DNA of 64,000 bases from Cunninghamia lanceolata (Eukaryota; Streptophyta; Pinopsida; Cupressales; Cupressaceae), in the NCBI GenBank assembly GCA_027924645.1, contig BSBN01000242.1:4836001-4900000 (forward strand), read 5' to 3'. The translations under genes were made by a program, and so were the position numbers. Positions 23,560 through 36,100 of this stretch are shown one piece after another; the first letter of the stretch is position 1, and every line of letters starts with the position of its first letter. The notes beneath the pieces were generated by a model. It did not search any database, had not been told where the DNA came from, and saw only the letters and a program-made list of their open reading frames with translations.

Positions 23560-23569
23560 CTATAAATAG
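23560..23569 (+). promoter_or_regulatory. LTR C TATA box
   Basis: CTATAAATAG in the 3' half of solo LTR C, a near-consensus plant TATA box. It fits a U3/R boundary about 1.1 kb before the LTR end. Confidence 0.5.
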
Positions 23570-24659
23570 AAGATCAAAGCTCTTTTCAAGGGTTGGTTGC
23601 TGAACCAATTGCCTGGTCTGGAATCGCCTAAGGAAGATTTTAGGGCATCAAATCACGCTAGTCTGGTCTGCAAGTGAAGGGATGTATCTAGCGGAGTGTA
23701 GGAACGATGTGTAACTCAAATTTGTATGCATTGGTATGTCTCCATGGGAGTTTGTAATGATTTTGGCGAACGTATAATTGCAGTTGTATGTTGTCCCTTG
23801 CCACATTTGCTGGCATGATTGTAACTGGGATTTGGAGGTGTGTAACAACACCCAAGTCAATACAAGGCTTTGTATTTGCCATTTCTTTCTTGCTCATGAA
23901 TCATTGCAGTTCTTTCCTGGATTATTAAGTAAGTCTATTGCATAAAGATCCATCTATGACATATATGTGAATATATGTTTAGTTCTGTTGATCCCCTACT
24001 GTATATTTTCTTTCCTCATTGCATTCTATGACTCAGTTGGCCAATGGAGTAGGCACCGGTCCATATTGGGGATGGATCAGTCATCATTTTAATCAAACTC
24101 TCGTCCTATTAGTTGTAGGAGTAGGAGTAGGAGTAGGTTTAGTTTAGGGTTCTACATGTTGTTCATGGTTCTGTTATATAACCAAGGATAAATCTGAAGT
24201 AATGCAAAACAAACTGAATCATTTGTGAATCATGAGCATGTATACTTGCACTATTTATCTTGTGTATTCGAAGTTATGTGGAGTCATCTTTAGGAATGTA
24301 ATGAAATTATGTTTGGGTGTAAATGCATAGTGTAGTAATTAGCTTAATATAGAGGCCTGTGCAGCCAGTTTGTCTTGACCTAGTGACAACTTTAGGGGTC
24401 AAGTGTATGTTGGGTATGGCTATATATGTTTGTGTTTTATTTCATGCCTCTAGGAATATCCCTCCTAAGTCTAGCTGACCCTGAAGTGCAGAGGAGTATA
24501 CCCACTCCTGTAGGTTGTCCAAAATCGCCTAGAACTTGTTGACAAACCTCTTTGTATCACCTTGACGACACCCCTGGCCTAGGTGATTTTTGAAATGTTT
24601 TAGGGTTTTGGGTTGTAGTTATTTTGGGAGTCAACACAACACTTGGATGGCGATGTTCT

Positions 24660-26499
24660 TGTCCGAAATTAGTCGATTGGATGCACTGGCTTTTATATTG
24701 GAGTTTCTTCATTCTTCTACCATTGCTTGTTCGTCCTCCACTCTCGCTTCCCGAAGCCTCTCTTTCTCTGTACGAGGGTCAAGGTAGATGGCTTTCTTTG
24801 CTTGTGCATGGGTGACAACGAAGACTTCTTCTATGTCGATCAGATTGGTGTTGCCTTTTTGTTTCGGGTAGTCATTATCTTCATGATCGCCCGAGCCACA
24901 ACATTTGCACAATAATTGCATTTTGTCCTTGTTTTGGCAGTCTCTCGCAAAGTGTCCCCATTCGTTACATTGTTGGCACTGTAGGATCGTACGTCCTTTG
25001 GAGTCGTATTGTATTTGACTTTGACCTCTGCCTCTTTGATTTTGATAACCACCTGGAGATGCGTTCTGTGGCTTCGACAGAGTGGGCTGCTCTCCCTGTG
25101 TGAAGAGTACTTGTGTACTCCCAGTCTTCAAGTTATATGGCACTCCTTTATAGAATGACCCATAACCTAGCAAATCTCACAAAATAATTTTCTGGGACTA
25201 TTACCTTTGGTGTGACCTTCACTTTTGCACTCAGTACACTAGAGTTCAATGGATTCTTTGTTGGTTTCTTTCTCCTTCTTCAATTCTTTCATCATTTGGA
25301 GCATGTCCCTCTAGAGTGCTTGTACCCTTCTTGATTCACTGTCGTTGCCGTCATGCAAACTACCATCTTCCTTTGTTTTTCTTTTGCTACGAAAGGACAT
25401 TTTGTCTTCACTTTCTATGTCCATCGCTCGAGTGTAGGCATCTACGTATGAAGAGGGTGGTACTACCTTCATCTTTTTTCTTAATGACAAAATTAAACCT
25501 CGATGAACCACCTTTTCTTGAGACTGTCAGTAAGTTCTTTTTCTAATTTTACAAGTAGTTCTTTTAGTCAACGGTTATAAGCTCGTATGTTCTCATGTTT
25601 ACCTTGCCTCGTATTGTAAATTTTGGCTACTATTTCATTATTGTCTCGCAGCAACTTAAACTCTTGTTCAAAGGCGTTCTTTAATCTCTCCCATGTGTTT
25701 CGGAAGGCTTGGTCAAGTTCGGTATACTAGTCAATTGCTACACCTCGCAAGGTGGTTCGAAAAGACCGTAGCCAAATTGCCTTATCATCTTGCCCATGTG
25801 CTATCCAGATTGTCTCACAAGTCTTATAGTGCCTGATGGGATTCTTCGATCCATTGCCTGTAAACTTGGGCAACTTCTGGTTTTCTCCATTGAGGCTTAC
25901 TATGTTTTTGTTCTGATGCAAACCTCATGCCTGGAACCTACTTGCTAGGGAGTTTCAATTTGAATGTTTCAGTGCTTCTCTCGCACTCTCGACCATGTAA
26001 GAATCCTCCACTCTTCCCGCAATGTCAGTGTTCTACGCACTTGTTTGGCCTAAGATTTTCTTTTATACACCCTTGGCTCGGCTTCTTCTCCTTGGATTGA
26101 CAACCCTTTGATGCCTCGAAGGTTGCTCTCGTACACTTCTATGAAGGAATTTGATTCTGATTTCCAACTTCCCTTGTCCAAAGAAGGTTGTTTTGACTTT
26201 TCAACTTGATTGGAAAGATCAATCCACATGTCATTTGGCAGTGGAAGATGCCTCGGGATTCCTTCCCTCTCTACGCTTGTGTGATTATTTGTAGTGGAAA
26301 TGTGTTCCGTCTCCCGACTAGGAGTCTTTCGACTACGACTCTTGCTCATGCTCCGACTTACTTTTACTTCAGAATGGACTTCGGCAATCTCTCTTAGTCT
26401 TCTTCTACATTCTCTTTGTTCTACTAGCCTAATAGATCTTCTGATCTCTTGATCCTAATCACATGGTCTCTTCTTGCTTCTATTGGGGTCTAAGGGCAT
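24660..26499 (-). pseudogene. Gypsy A gag
   Basis: Reads from an ATG at 26499 on the minus strand. It includes a basic N-terminus (SRSMSKSRSRKTPSRETEHI), the capsid core at 25921-25727 (KLPKFTGNGSKNPIRHYKTC, AIWLRSFRTTLRGVAID) and a zinc knuckle CQQCNEWGHFARDC near 24970, followed by a second Cys cluster (CKCCGSGDHEDNDY) that lacks its last Cys. Stops and shifts break it at several points, including one just before 26349. It ends at the LTR C insertion. Confidence 0.75.
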
Positions 26500-26530
26500 G
26501 AATCTCTTATATTGGACCCGATTTCTTTTA

Positions 26531-26894
26531 AGGCAATGGCACCAATGTTTACTTGCTTATCTAATAAATGAATACTTGCAATAATGAACAGAACTTACAA
26601 TGCATACCAGACAGAGGAGTAAAAGTATATCTTTATTAGCACATGAAAGTATTACAGAAGTAGACCAGAGATGGTCGGCCAAGGATCAAAGTTGATCTGA
26701 CTAGATCACACCCCTTCCTTGACAATACAATGACTATTTAAAAGACCCGACGGTTGCCAAGAGGAAAACAACTGTCAACTAATTGACTTGGACAAACCAT
26801 CTCTTACAACCACCCGAGAGCCGACAAACAATTAATACATAGTCGGATAACCCAAATTATCAAATATAATAATTGACATTTTACGTGGACTACA
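26531..26894 (-). repeat. Gypsy A 5' LTR and primer site
   Basis: The LTR is 26546-26894. The primer-binding site TTGGTGCCATTGCC reads on the minus strand immediately inside it (26532-26545). Confidence 0.8.
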
Positions 26895-27230
26895 TCCATG
26901 TCTAATTTTTTATATTAATCTGTTCCAAACATGTTCCTGAGGTAATTTAACCATGGATGGGGTAAGTTTAACCTTATGTTTAATGCTAGGTTGACAGTGG
27001 ATTCCTAACTCAATTATTTCTGGTATTAACCTATTCAAATAAATGGCAGATAATACAAAAGTGTGAGTGGCCTGAAAAATCCTCAACTCTATGGAGCAAT
27101 CTAGTGTTAGATTATTTCATTTGGTGTCAAATTGCCTACACTTTCAAAGAATTAATGTGATAGCTTCTATTTTTCAGTTATTTATTCTTGTTTATTCCCA
27201 CTTAGAAGCTTTGGAATTTGGCACTAACAG

Positions 27231-28862
27231 GCAAACAAGACCATGATGGACAAATGAAGGATGGGAATCTTTTGAAGAAACTAAATAAGAGCAGTTTAGT
27301 CACAGATCATATAAAGGAGGAAAGTGTCACAGGTCCTTCATCACAAAGAACTCGCTCGCTTGAATTTTTCTACCCCAAATTGGAGAAGAAGGTAAACTTG
27401 AGCTCAGATGAAAACCCTGTGCTTGATCAAAAAGTCAGTGAAGAGAATAGTGATGAGATACTTATCTTCAAGAGAAGGAAACGGAATCCTGAAGAAAATG
27501 TAAAGGCAGGTCCGAGCTCAATGCTGATGCCTAAAGTTGAAGAAAGAAGTAAATGCAACCCTCAAGAAAGGGTAAAAGCATGCCCGGGCTCAACACTGAC
27601 ACCTGAAGTTGAACATAGAAGAAAATGCAACCCTGAAGAAAGGGTAAAATCAGGTCCATTCTCAACACTGACAACTGATGCTGAAAGCAAGTTTTGTAAG
27701 AAAGTTAAAAGGAAACGCCAGAAATCAGAGCATGCTGTTACTTCTGGTACTCGTGGGATCGATTTTGATGTTATAATTAAATGGAAGGGCTGGTATGCAT
27801 TTGAGAGAGAAGATGACGATGAAGTCTTGGAACCGTTAATCAACAAAAGACAAGAAAGGAGAAGACATGAAAAGATGTTAACATCTGTTGAAATACAAAA
27901 TGGGTGTGACACACAGGTTTCAGTAGAGGCTACAGGATGCAAGAAATCATACAATGCTGATATTAGTATATTTCAGACAGGTAGGAATGACACAACTGAG
28001 AACCATACACAGAGAAACTTGATTAAAATAGGTAATCCTGGATTAGATACTAGCAGCACAACTGGCATGGTAGGCAGGGGGACATGCTTAACAGGTGTGA
28101 CCGGAAATCTGGAGGGCAGCCACTTATGCACAGCAGGTTCAAGTCCAATTTCACTTCCATCTCTTGATAATAACAGGACTGAAACATGCCTTAAAAGAGA
28201 GGAGTCTTGTTTCCAACATGCCGGTGTTGAAGAAATGGTTTCTGAACCCTTTGTCCAGAGAAACATTCATTCTAGTGGTATGGAGGTTGATGCATCTTGC
28301 AAATCAATAACAGATGCGAAGTATAGCTATTTTGGATCTGCAGGTAATGTTGGAGAGAAATCTATAAGATCTAAAGTCGTGAATAAAAAGGAGATGCTCC
28401 ATGAGGAAATGGATTTGGACCTAAAGGGCAGGCTAAGCAATGAACTAGTTCAACTGGATGATAAAGATGTAGATGCTGTCTCTCCTCAGGTGCAATCAGT
28501 CAAGCATGAGACAGGCCCCTTCAATTGGCATTTCTGCAGTAAATCTTCTGGAAATCTTAAAGGAGATACTGTTGCATTAGAGAAGATGAACTCTATCTTT
28601 GAAATCTCCGATAGTGAATCACAGGACTGCAGTAAACCCTGTGAAAATCTTGAAGAGGATACTGTTGCATTAGAGAAGATGAGCTCCAGCCTTGAATTGT
28701 CTGATAGTGAATCAGAGGAAAATTGCCCTGACAATTTAGCTCTGGGTGATGATGTTAACAAAAAGAGGACCAAAAGGCTTCTCTATTTTGATTTAAACAG
28801 ACAGTCAAAGAAAGAACAAAAAGAGAGCAGGCAAAGGCAGGTTGGCAAAATGGGAAATGATG
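27231..28862 (+). CDS. SPRTN: SPRTN exon f: long disordered region
   Basis: Acceptor GCACTAACAG (27230) restores phase (G|GC = Gly), donor GTAATA at 28863. 543 codons without a stop. It is rich in Lys/Arg and Glu/Asp/Ser. Basic clusters FKRRKRNPEE, KKVKRKRQKSEH and NKKRTKRLL are likely nuclear signals. A weak PIP-like stretch QRTRSLEFFYPK lies at about 27343-27378. Two internal repeats are visible: about 24 residues three times (NPEENVKAGPSS and relatives, 27480-27690) and 31 residues twice (28535-28720), each ending in a SDSES acidic motif. Acceptors at 27205 and 27208 would give the wrong phase. Confidence 0.75.
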
Positions 28863-29129
28863 GTAATATTCTTGTTCTTTATCTGTTTTGTTTTTGAGAT
28901 TATTAGCTGAATATTTGCATTTCTTGTGAGCTGTTATGCATTTCCTTGGTTATCATTATGTTCATCATAATAGAGGCGAATCTAGGATTGTATGTTATTC
29001 TTTAACCTTCTTGTGAAAGGGCAATCTCATTTTGTTGGGATTATTCCTAATTATTAATCTTTCAATAGTGATTAGCCTAATTAACAGCATTAACTTATTT
29101 ATCTCCCATTATGGTAATGGCCTATTTAA
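28863..29129 (+). other. Start of second giant intron, nothing recognised
   Basis: T-rich intron sequence after the exon f donor. No motif seen. Confidence 0.5.
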
Positions 29130-29213
29130 CTATCAAACTAGGTAAAGCCCTAATGCAGTATTATATCCAGTATGTGTATGCTTTAGGTATTTAGTAGGTG
29201 TTGTACTCCTATC

Positions 29214-30553
29214 AGTGTCACAAGACTCGGACTCGGCTCAGACTTGGCAAGCTGATTTTTGGCTCAGACTCAGGCTCAGCTAAGACTTGGCAAATTGAAA
29301 AAACCATGAAATATAGAGATTTTAACGATTTAAAGCTTTTATTGTGCACCCTTCAATAAATAAATTTTAAAGACAATAAACTAATCAAACAGAACTAGAA
29401 GCTACTTTGATGACATACACAGGTATATATTGGTCACATGAGTATAAAAGTGGATTTTAACTGAAAGAAACAACAGTTTAAATATATAAATATTTGCAAG
29501 TGTTTTAGTTGTACAAAACTCATGGATTATGATATTCGTGGCATTGAAAATAAAAAGCACAACATGGAGTCATGAACTATGGTAGAAAGGACCTTGTATC
29601 ACTTGGCCCAGCATCACTAGCTCTATGTGGGGTCCTATTCCCACATCTCAGACAAGTCTGCAATGCTGCTACAGCCATAGGAGCACTACTCAGGATTGGG
29701 ATTGACTTGGCAAACCAAAAGTATAAATGTAATTCAATTACTTGGGAAAAAGTTTACAGAATAAAAAAAAACGTTGCTTTTCCTTCTGGCATGGCCCAAA
29801 ATGATTTTTTGTTTTTTGCTTTTAAAAATTAGAGTGGGGGTCTGGGGGTGGCAGCCCCCAGTAGGGCCGAGGGGCAGTGCCCCTTGCGAGGGTCCAGGGG
29901 CAGCTCCCTACCAAATCCAAATTAAGGCCTTTCAGACTACACAAACCTTCATGGTAGATGCTATTTTTCATAATTTTATCATTTTTAACCAAGAATTCAG
30001 GTGCCATTGTATTCAAGACAACATATTCTAGTAATACATTGAGCTTTTAACCTTTTTTTGATTCTATAAAACAATGTTTCATCGAACAATACATTATCAA
30101 TTTAGATCTGCTCTCCACACTTAGTATAGAGAAACATTGGCGAGAAGAAGTGGAAGAGGGTTAGTTGCATTCCACGAGAGAGGAGAAGCTATGCAGTGCT
30201 CCTGCTCAGCCATTGAACATCCTGCTTGTAGAAGAAAATGCAGACAATCTTAAATGCAAAGATAATTGAATTACCCAAACATATTGTGCCATTTGACTTT
30301 GGACATATTGTTGTCATTTTTGAAGTCTGACACAAAGGGTCCATTGCTGAGTCGTAGAAGTTTGGATCATTCATTATTTGGACATGTGTATTTTTCCTAA
30401 AAATACTGAGTTTTCATGATGGGACTCACCAGGTTCGGCAAGTTTGGCTAGACTTGTTAAGTACTTGGGTCCCAGGTCTTCTAGCCTTGGTTAGCACCGT
30501 TTGCTTTGAGACTCATTGAGTCTAGGCGATTCTGGGTGAGTCTTGTATCTACG
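29214..30553. mobile_element. Mutator-like TIR element, non-coding
   Basis: Ends share ACAAGACTC plus G/C-rich subrepeats (ACTCGGACTCGGCTCAGACT on the left; GAGTCTAGGCGATTCTGGGT and GAGTCTTG on the right). Flanks ACTCCTATC (29205-29213) and ACTCTTATA (30554-30562) agree in 7 of 9 bases, and the paralogous empty site at about 39485 reads ACTCTTATA. No transposase is visible. The 9-bp duplication is what suggests Mutator. Confidence 0.55.
29830..29915. repeat. GC-rich GGGTCTGGGGG repeat
   Basis: Same family as 10741-10855 and preceded by the same T-rich lead-in. Here it lies inside the TIR element. Confidence 0.55.
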
Positions 30554-30815
30554 ACTCTTATAAAGTTGTTTATTTGGTTTCTTGTATACATCACACTGGA
30601 GCAGGTTTAGAATCACAAGTAAGCTATTAGGGAGCAAGTCTATGATGCATCAGCATCAATGATGAGCTATTAAACAATTTAAAGCACAATAGTGCATTAG
30701 GGTTGTGGGACAATATCTCTTTGAAATGGGATTGGTATTCAAATGCATTAGAAAATAGTTATTTTAATAAGCCCTTGGTGCAAAGTTAAAAATGAATTTA
30801 TAGATTGGAAACTAA

Positions 30816-30999
30816 TAAGTTAATATCTTTGTTATATTAATGGTCAAGTATGTTTCTATTTTTGTACGTTAGTTATCTATGTATTTTAGAAACAGCTGTT
30901 ATGTTTCTTTTAGAAACATTCCATGTAAACTTTGTATATATTGAGCTTTTCTCTCCTTAATAAGAACTCAATGATTTTACCACTACGTTTCTTGTAACA
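30816..30999 (+). repeat. Copia D 5' LTR
   Basis: 184 bp, ending CTTGTAACA directly before the tRNA-Met primer site. Confidence 0.85.
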
Positions 31000-32079
31000 T
31001 GGTATCAGAGCCCAGGGCAAGGGCTTCCGTACATCCGTAGTCACGATTTCACATGCTTGTGATTTGCATTTGAAGGGTTTTCTTCAGCTTTTTCGTTGTT
31101 TGTTCTTAAAACCCTTAGTTTTTTTTTTTTTTTTTCTGGTCATGGTTGTTATCTAGGCGCTATCTGTTGATTTCCTCCGATCACATAATTGCATTCCTTC
31201 CTTCTTCATGTTTTTGAAGATCGCGATTTCTGAACTTTACCTGGTCGTGAGTTTGTTTCCTCTGCGGACTTATTGCACAAGATTTCTGAAGATTGGCGGG
31301 TCTTCTTGCTTTCTGTCGGCATTAAATCACGTTTTCTATCTCCCCTCACAGCGACGGGTTTTCTGGGCACCTTATCTTTGCGGGCGTCATCCTATTTGTA
31401 AACATGTTTTCTCATTAATCTGGATCACGTTTTTGGCGCCTATAATGATCGTTTCATTGCGTTTTTAAAAAAATTCCTTCTGTCGACCTTCAGGGTCGCG
31501 TTTTCTGAAACGACGGTTGAAATTTCTCTGCTGGTTGGTCGCTTTGATCTGTCTGGGGCCCGCGTTTTTCTGGGTCAAAGCTGAAGGTTATTTGTTTGTG
31601 GAGTGCCGTTTGAAGAATTCTTGTGACCAGTCGGCGGCTTAAATCGAGGGTTTTTGTGTTGCGATTTATGCTAGAGGAGTTTCGGCCTTGCACCGTGTTT
31701 TGTTTCTATTTCTAATCTCATCATTTTTGGACCTCCTTTCTGATCGCGGGTTTTTGGACACGACTTTCTGTTGTGGGTCCTGCTCGTAGCCTTTCTTTTT
31801 AGCACTAAGCACTAACCGCTTAGAAAGGCGGTAGGACCCAGCTGTGCTTGCTCTTCAATCTGATTGCATTTTTGTAGGGTTCTCACTATGACTAGCGGAT
31901 AGTCTTTGTTCACCTTGGATTTTGTGCAGACCATATTAGAACTATGCAGAAATTTTCTTTTTTGTCTCAAAATCCGTGTTCGGATTTGTGAGCCAGTTTT
32001 CTTGTCTCAAGATTTTCGTCGTCTGTCTTTTGTACATCCTTTGGTATCTCATTTTTTTGTGCCTTGAAAAGCGTGAGGA

Positions 32080-33163
32080 TGGCGTCTTTTGCCGAGCACA
32101 CTGTGCAGCAGGAGTTTGCTGTTTCTGCCCTTATGGCCAAGTGACCGGCAGATCCTGTCAAATCTTCTGCTTGATATATTGATTCAGGCACTTCTCGACA
32201 TTTTACACATCGATGAGATTGGTTCATAGAATACACGCCATTCAAAGATTCTGTCATCTTTGGAGGAGGCGAAGAGTACACTTTTTGTCGGTAAAGGCAA
32301 TGTCCAGATTCAGTTTGGTGGGAGAAATTTAATATTTCTCAATGTTTACTTTGTACTTGGAATGGAGTTGAACCTTCTCTCCGTCAGTCAGATAATGCGA
32401 CACTCACCTCATCTGGATGTTGTCTTCAACATGCACACATGCAGCATAGTGGGTCATGAGACATGCACCATCGTTGCTCAGGGTCTTGAGGATCATGGTT
32501 TGTATAGACTTGTGGATTTTGGTGTTTCTCAAGAGCATGCCATGACAGCCAGGAGTACTTCCATCAGCAAACTCTGGCATCAACGTTATGGACACCTGAA
32601 CATGCACTATCTCTCTCAATTAGCTCGGGAGGGTCTGGCTGGTGGTCTTCTAGAGATTCAGACTCAGCTTCCTGGCATATGCGATGCTTGTTAGGCTGAC
32701 AAGCAGTATCGAACTCCATTTCCAGAGGGTGATAAATGGAGAGCATCCAAGGTTTTGCAGTTGGTTCACGTTGATGTATGTGGACCAATGAACACTCCTT
32801 CCGTCATTGGGTGCAGATATTTTCTTCTGTTTGTTGATGATTTCAGCAGAAAGATGTCAGTGTATTTTTTAAAAAACAAATTAGATGTATTTGGTACATT
32901 TCAGTAGTTCAAGGCCTTGGTTGAAAAAGAGTTAGGGTATCCAATAGTCACTCTTCGGTCTGATAATGGGGGGGAATTTTGTTCTTCTGCCTTCCTCTCG
33001 TTTCTGTGCTGATTATGGCATCAAACGCCAGCTTACCACACCTTACACCCCTCAATAGAATGGTGTCATTGAGTGTCGGAATCGCACCATTACTGAGATG
33101 GCATGTTTTATGCTGGAGCATAGAAGTGTTCCGAAGAAATTCTAGCTGAAACAGTCTACACTG
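32080..33163 (+). pseudogene. Copia D protease and integrase, N-terminal part
   Basis: A short gag remnant from ATG 32080 has two stops. Then come the protease site IDSGTSRHFTH, the segment GMELNLLSVSQI, the integrase zinc region (WHQRYGHLN ... GICDAC) and the first two catalytic Asp blocks (HVDVCGPM, LRSDNGGEF). In-frame stops at about 32692 and 32905 and frame shifts after 32985 make it non-functional. Most of gag is deleted. Confidence 0.8.
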
Positions 33164-36100
33164 TGTTGATGTGTTTTTTATGCACATGCAACTCAGAATA
33201 AAATACCAAGTATTCTATCTTCTCTTGAACAAAGTCTCTCAAAGGCTAAACAATGTGATCCAATGAGACAACTCCAAGGTTCTTGATTCATGTTCTGCAA
33301 TGGATAGACTGAATAGTTGATGTGATTTTGTTGGTAATCACAAAGGGACTTATGCTGAATTTACTCCTTACTCCACTCAAATATGTTGCTTCTTCCTTAT
33401 GAAATGGAACTTCTTCTAACCGACTATGAAAGAAAGGAAAAAAATGACAAGGGTTGAGAGGATTCTAATCTAAGGACAATGAGATAAAGAAATATGCCAA
33501 GATAGACAAACTCCTCACGAAACCTGACTCCGCTTCGCCATGAGAACCAACAACTACACGAAGCAGGTGCAATCTTCTAAGGTAAATGATTTTCATATTG
33601 TGAAACATTCATCCAAAACACCCACAGTTGGCGCAGCTTGAACAAGTATTCATAATCGAACTAAAGCTAATGGAGTTTCAGGCTAACTTTGCAAAGTGAG
33701 TTGCCTTAGACAATCCACAAAAAGTATGAACCATTAAGGAATTCATCAAATATCTTTGCATATACTCATTACATCAATGAACTTCTAATCTATTTCTAAG
33801 CTACTTGGAAACACATCTCCATCATATTCAAGAATTTGAAACCATGCTAACATTCCACAATCACACAAATCACCATGAGGACAACAATGAGCTTGTATTG
33901 ATTTTGGAAGTGTTTGATTACAACAATTTCATAAGTCTTTTCAATGATTTCGAAGAGTCTCCTCTAATCTACTCCTATTCAACTCATACTCTTGAGAGTG
34001 CTAATAGCTTCTAACCTTACAAATAAGAGAAATGGGCCTTATATAGGCTCCAAAATTACATGAACGACCAGGATTGATTTGCAAATCAATGGCCCAGGTG
34101 AAGACAACAAGGCATAACCGCCCAAAAGAGAGGCAATGAAGGCACATTTTCTAATATGACAAACTTGAAATGGAATCTTTGGAGCATCTTCCACATAGGC
34201 GCCCTCTTTGGCCTTTTGCTTGTTGGAGGTACATTGAACTTGGACAGACAATGTGGCAGACTATGATTGGCTTGATGATGTGCACATGCCACCTCAACAT
34301 CTTGCAAACTGGTTTGACTTTCTCTCTGTGTTCACACTGCTTGGAACACTTTCCCAAATTATGGATTTTTTGGACTAGTCTTTGAACTTGGATTTTCACC
34401 TCTGGAACTTTGCATCTTTCGAACTTGCAAATTTGGGAATTTTAGAAGTTCTTCATGTAATTGATGGATTGCTTGATGATTGACTCATTTCTCTTCTCAT
34501 CATGTTCTTGTGCTTGTTCTTATGCAGGGTTATATCTCTGAATGGTGCAAGAAGTAGACCTTGGGTGTGAATTGTTGGAGTAGACTTCATGATTGAAGTG
34601 GATGGCTCCGGAGCTTGAATGTGAAACTAGACTCTCGGATTCTTGGACATGAGCTTCTGGATGATGAAGTGGTGTTGTGCAATGGACCTCCTTTGATGAT
34701 GACCTTGGTGTTGAATTCCTCCTTGTCTTGTTGTGGCGTGCTTGAAATTTGATCATCTGGACTAGCTTTCCTCTATGTGGCGCTGGTGTTTTCCTTTGAA
34801 CTGGAATAACACTCTTCCATGCTTTGAACCTTCAAGTGCAAGTTCTCGCCATTTTCCTTCCATTACCTACACAAGAGAAACATCCATCAATGCAAAGACA
34901 TTTGATCATCAATCCACATTTCATTATTAATTTCCTATCATGTCTCTCTTTTGGATACTTTGCAATGGTCTTAGACTAGATCTTACTTGTTTTATGCAAT
35001 GAAGAAGGTTTTGTTCTCATGTTTTAAAACTTGCCATTTATACCAACTCCAAGTGTCACTTCTACCAAGGTCAGCCTCCTTTGGCAGCTAGGGTCGACCT
35101 CATTAGGGAGCATTTGTCTGCCCTTTTTTTAATTTTCTTTTGAATACTTTAATTTTCTCCAATCAAGGCCGACTTGACCCATGCCTGAGCACTCTTCAAG
35201 TAAGGTGAAGAAAATTTTCAAGGTTGAGTGCATATGAGGTATGTCAAAGAAACTTGCTTCAAGGTTGGGCGGATTTCACTAGGCATGAAGAAATTTCCTT
35301 CTGGACGAGCACATTTGGGGTAGGGTAGAGAAATTTCCTCAAGGCTGGCGGATTTCACTGATGTTGGAGAAATTTCCCAAGTCTGAGCGCACTGGACAAG
35401 GTAAGGAGAAATTTCTTGAGGTAGGGCGCATCTAGTGGAGGGTAAAGAAATTTCTTAAGGTGAGCGCATATCTTGAGTGCCAAAGAAGTTTTCCTATGAT
35501 GAGCGCCTTTCAAGCAAGGTGAAGAAATCTTCAAGGATGAGCGCATATGACAATGCTAAAGAAATTTCTTCAAGGAAGTGCCTTTTGCATGGGTTCTTGC
35601 AATGTAAATCTTAGGCGCATTTCCTATTATGCCTTTTCACAATGTTTGATCGCATTTCTCCCTTCTTCATTCACAATTCCTAAGGCGCCTTTGTCATATT
35701 TCCTTGGATTAGTTCTTGGGCGGCATTTCACTAGGCTTTGAAGCAATTTCTTGTGTTGGAGCGCATGAGAGAGGTGTTAAAGAAACTTCTCATATTAGGG
35801 TGCATAGGACAAGTGATGGAGAAGTCTCAATGAGGGCGCATATGAGGTAGGTTAAAGAAACTTTCTCATGGCTGAGTGAACTTGAGGAAGAAATTCTTGA
35901 GTGAGGGCGTTTTGAAACCTTTGCACCAAATCCTAGAGGAAGAAGCGCATATGACAAGGTGAGGAGAAAGTTCATCATGATGGGCGCATCTGACAGAAGT
36001 TTGAGAAATTCTCTAAGGAGGGTGCATTCCATGCATTGAGAGGAAATTTCTTGAGCAAGGGCGGATTTGGCAAAAGCTGGAGAAAGTTTCCTGAGGCAGG

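Larger units (their letters stand above)
16235..24636 (+). mobile_element. Solo LTR C (about 2.2 kb), split by LTR B
   Basis: Starts TGTTGACACCCG and ends GGGAGTCAACA, flanked by a perfect 5-bp duplication CAACA (16230-16234 and 24637-24641). It interrupts the gypsy A gag-pro frame. Its own sequence is 16235-16873 plus 23077-24636. A TATA box (CTATAAATAG, 23560) places the promoter in + orientation, with a long U3 containing GGCCTTCGG-type words. No internal region or second LTR remains, as expected after LTR-LTR recombination. Confidence 0.8.
10047..26894 (-). mobile_element. Gypsy A: nested Ty3/gypsy-type element, gag and protease region only
   Basis: Direct repeats 10047-10377 and 26546-26894 are its LTRs. 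On the minus strand they start TG[C/T]AGTCC and end AGTAAACA. A TTGGTGCCATTGCC primer site follows the 5' LTR and a purine run (GGAGGGATGA) precedes the 3' LTR. Flanks TCTAT (10042-10046) and TCCAT (26895-26899) look like an aged target duplication. Internal coding is gag (26499-24660) and a protease-region segment (16234-15296). RT, RNase H and integrase were not found. It has been invaded by solo LTR C and by a gag-only Copia. Confidence 0.8.
29130..30650. repeat. Segment duplicated at 39398-39590, split here by a transposon
   Basis: 29130-29213 plus 30554-30650 together match 39398-39590 (shared CAGTATTATATCCAGTATGT, CTTTAGGTA, TTTATTTGGTTTCTT, CTATGATGCAT), which lacks the 1.34 kb between them. 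Confidence 0.75.

Noticed and set aside
27191..27230. Alternative acceptors for Spartan exon f at 27205 or 27208
   Set aside because: Both give the wrong phase after exon e; only the AG at 27229-27230 joins G|GC in frame.
27562..28773. Minus-strand frames of 95-130 residues
   Set aside because: Shadows of Spartan exon f; codon structure, splice phase and protein motifs support the + strand.
29214..30553. Coding capacity of the TIR element
   Set aside because: Frames up to 86 residues are present, but none shows transposase motifs.
31000..32080. A gag gene in the Copia D leader
   Set aside because: Frames here (for example 31208-31468) lack any Gag block or knuckle; the stretch looks like an untranslated leader with a long T run.
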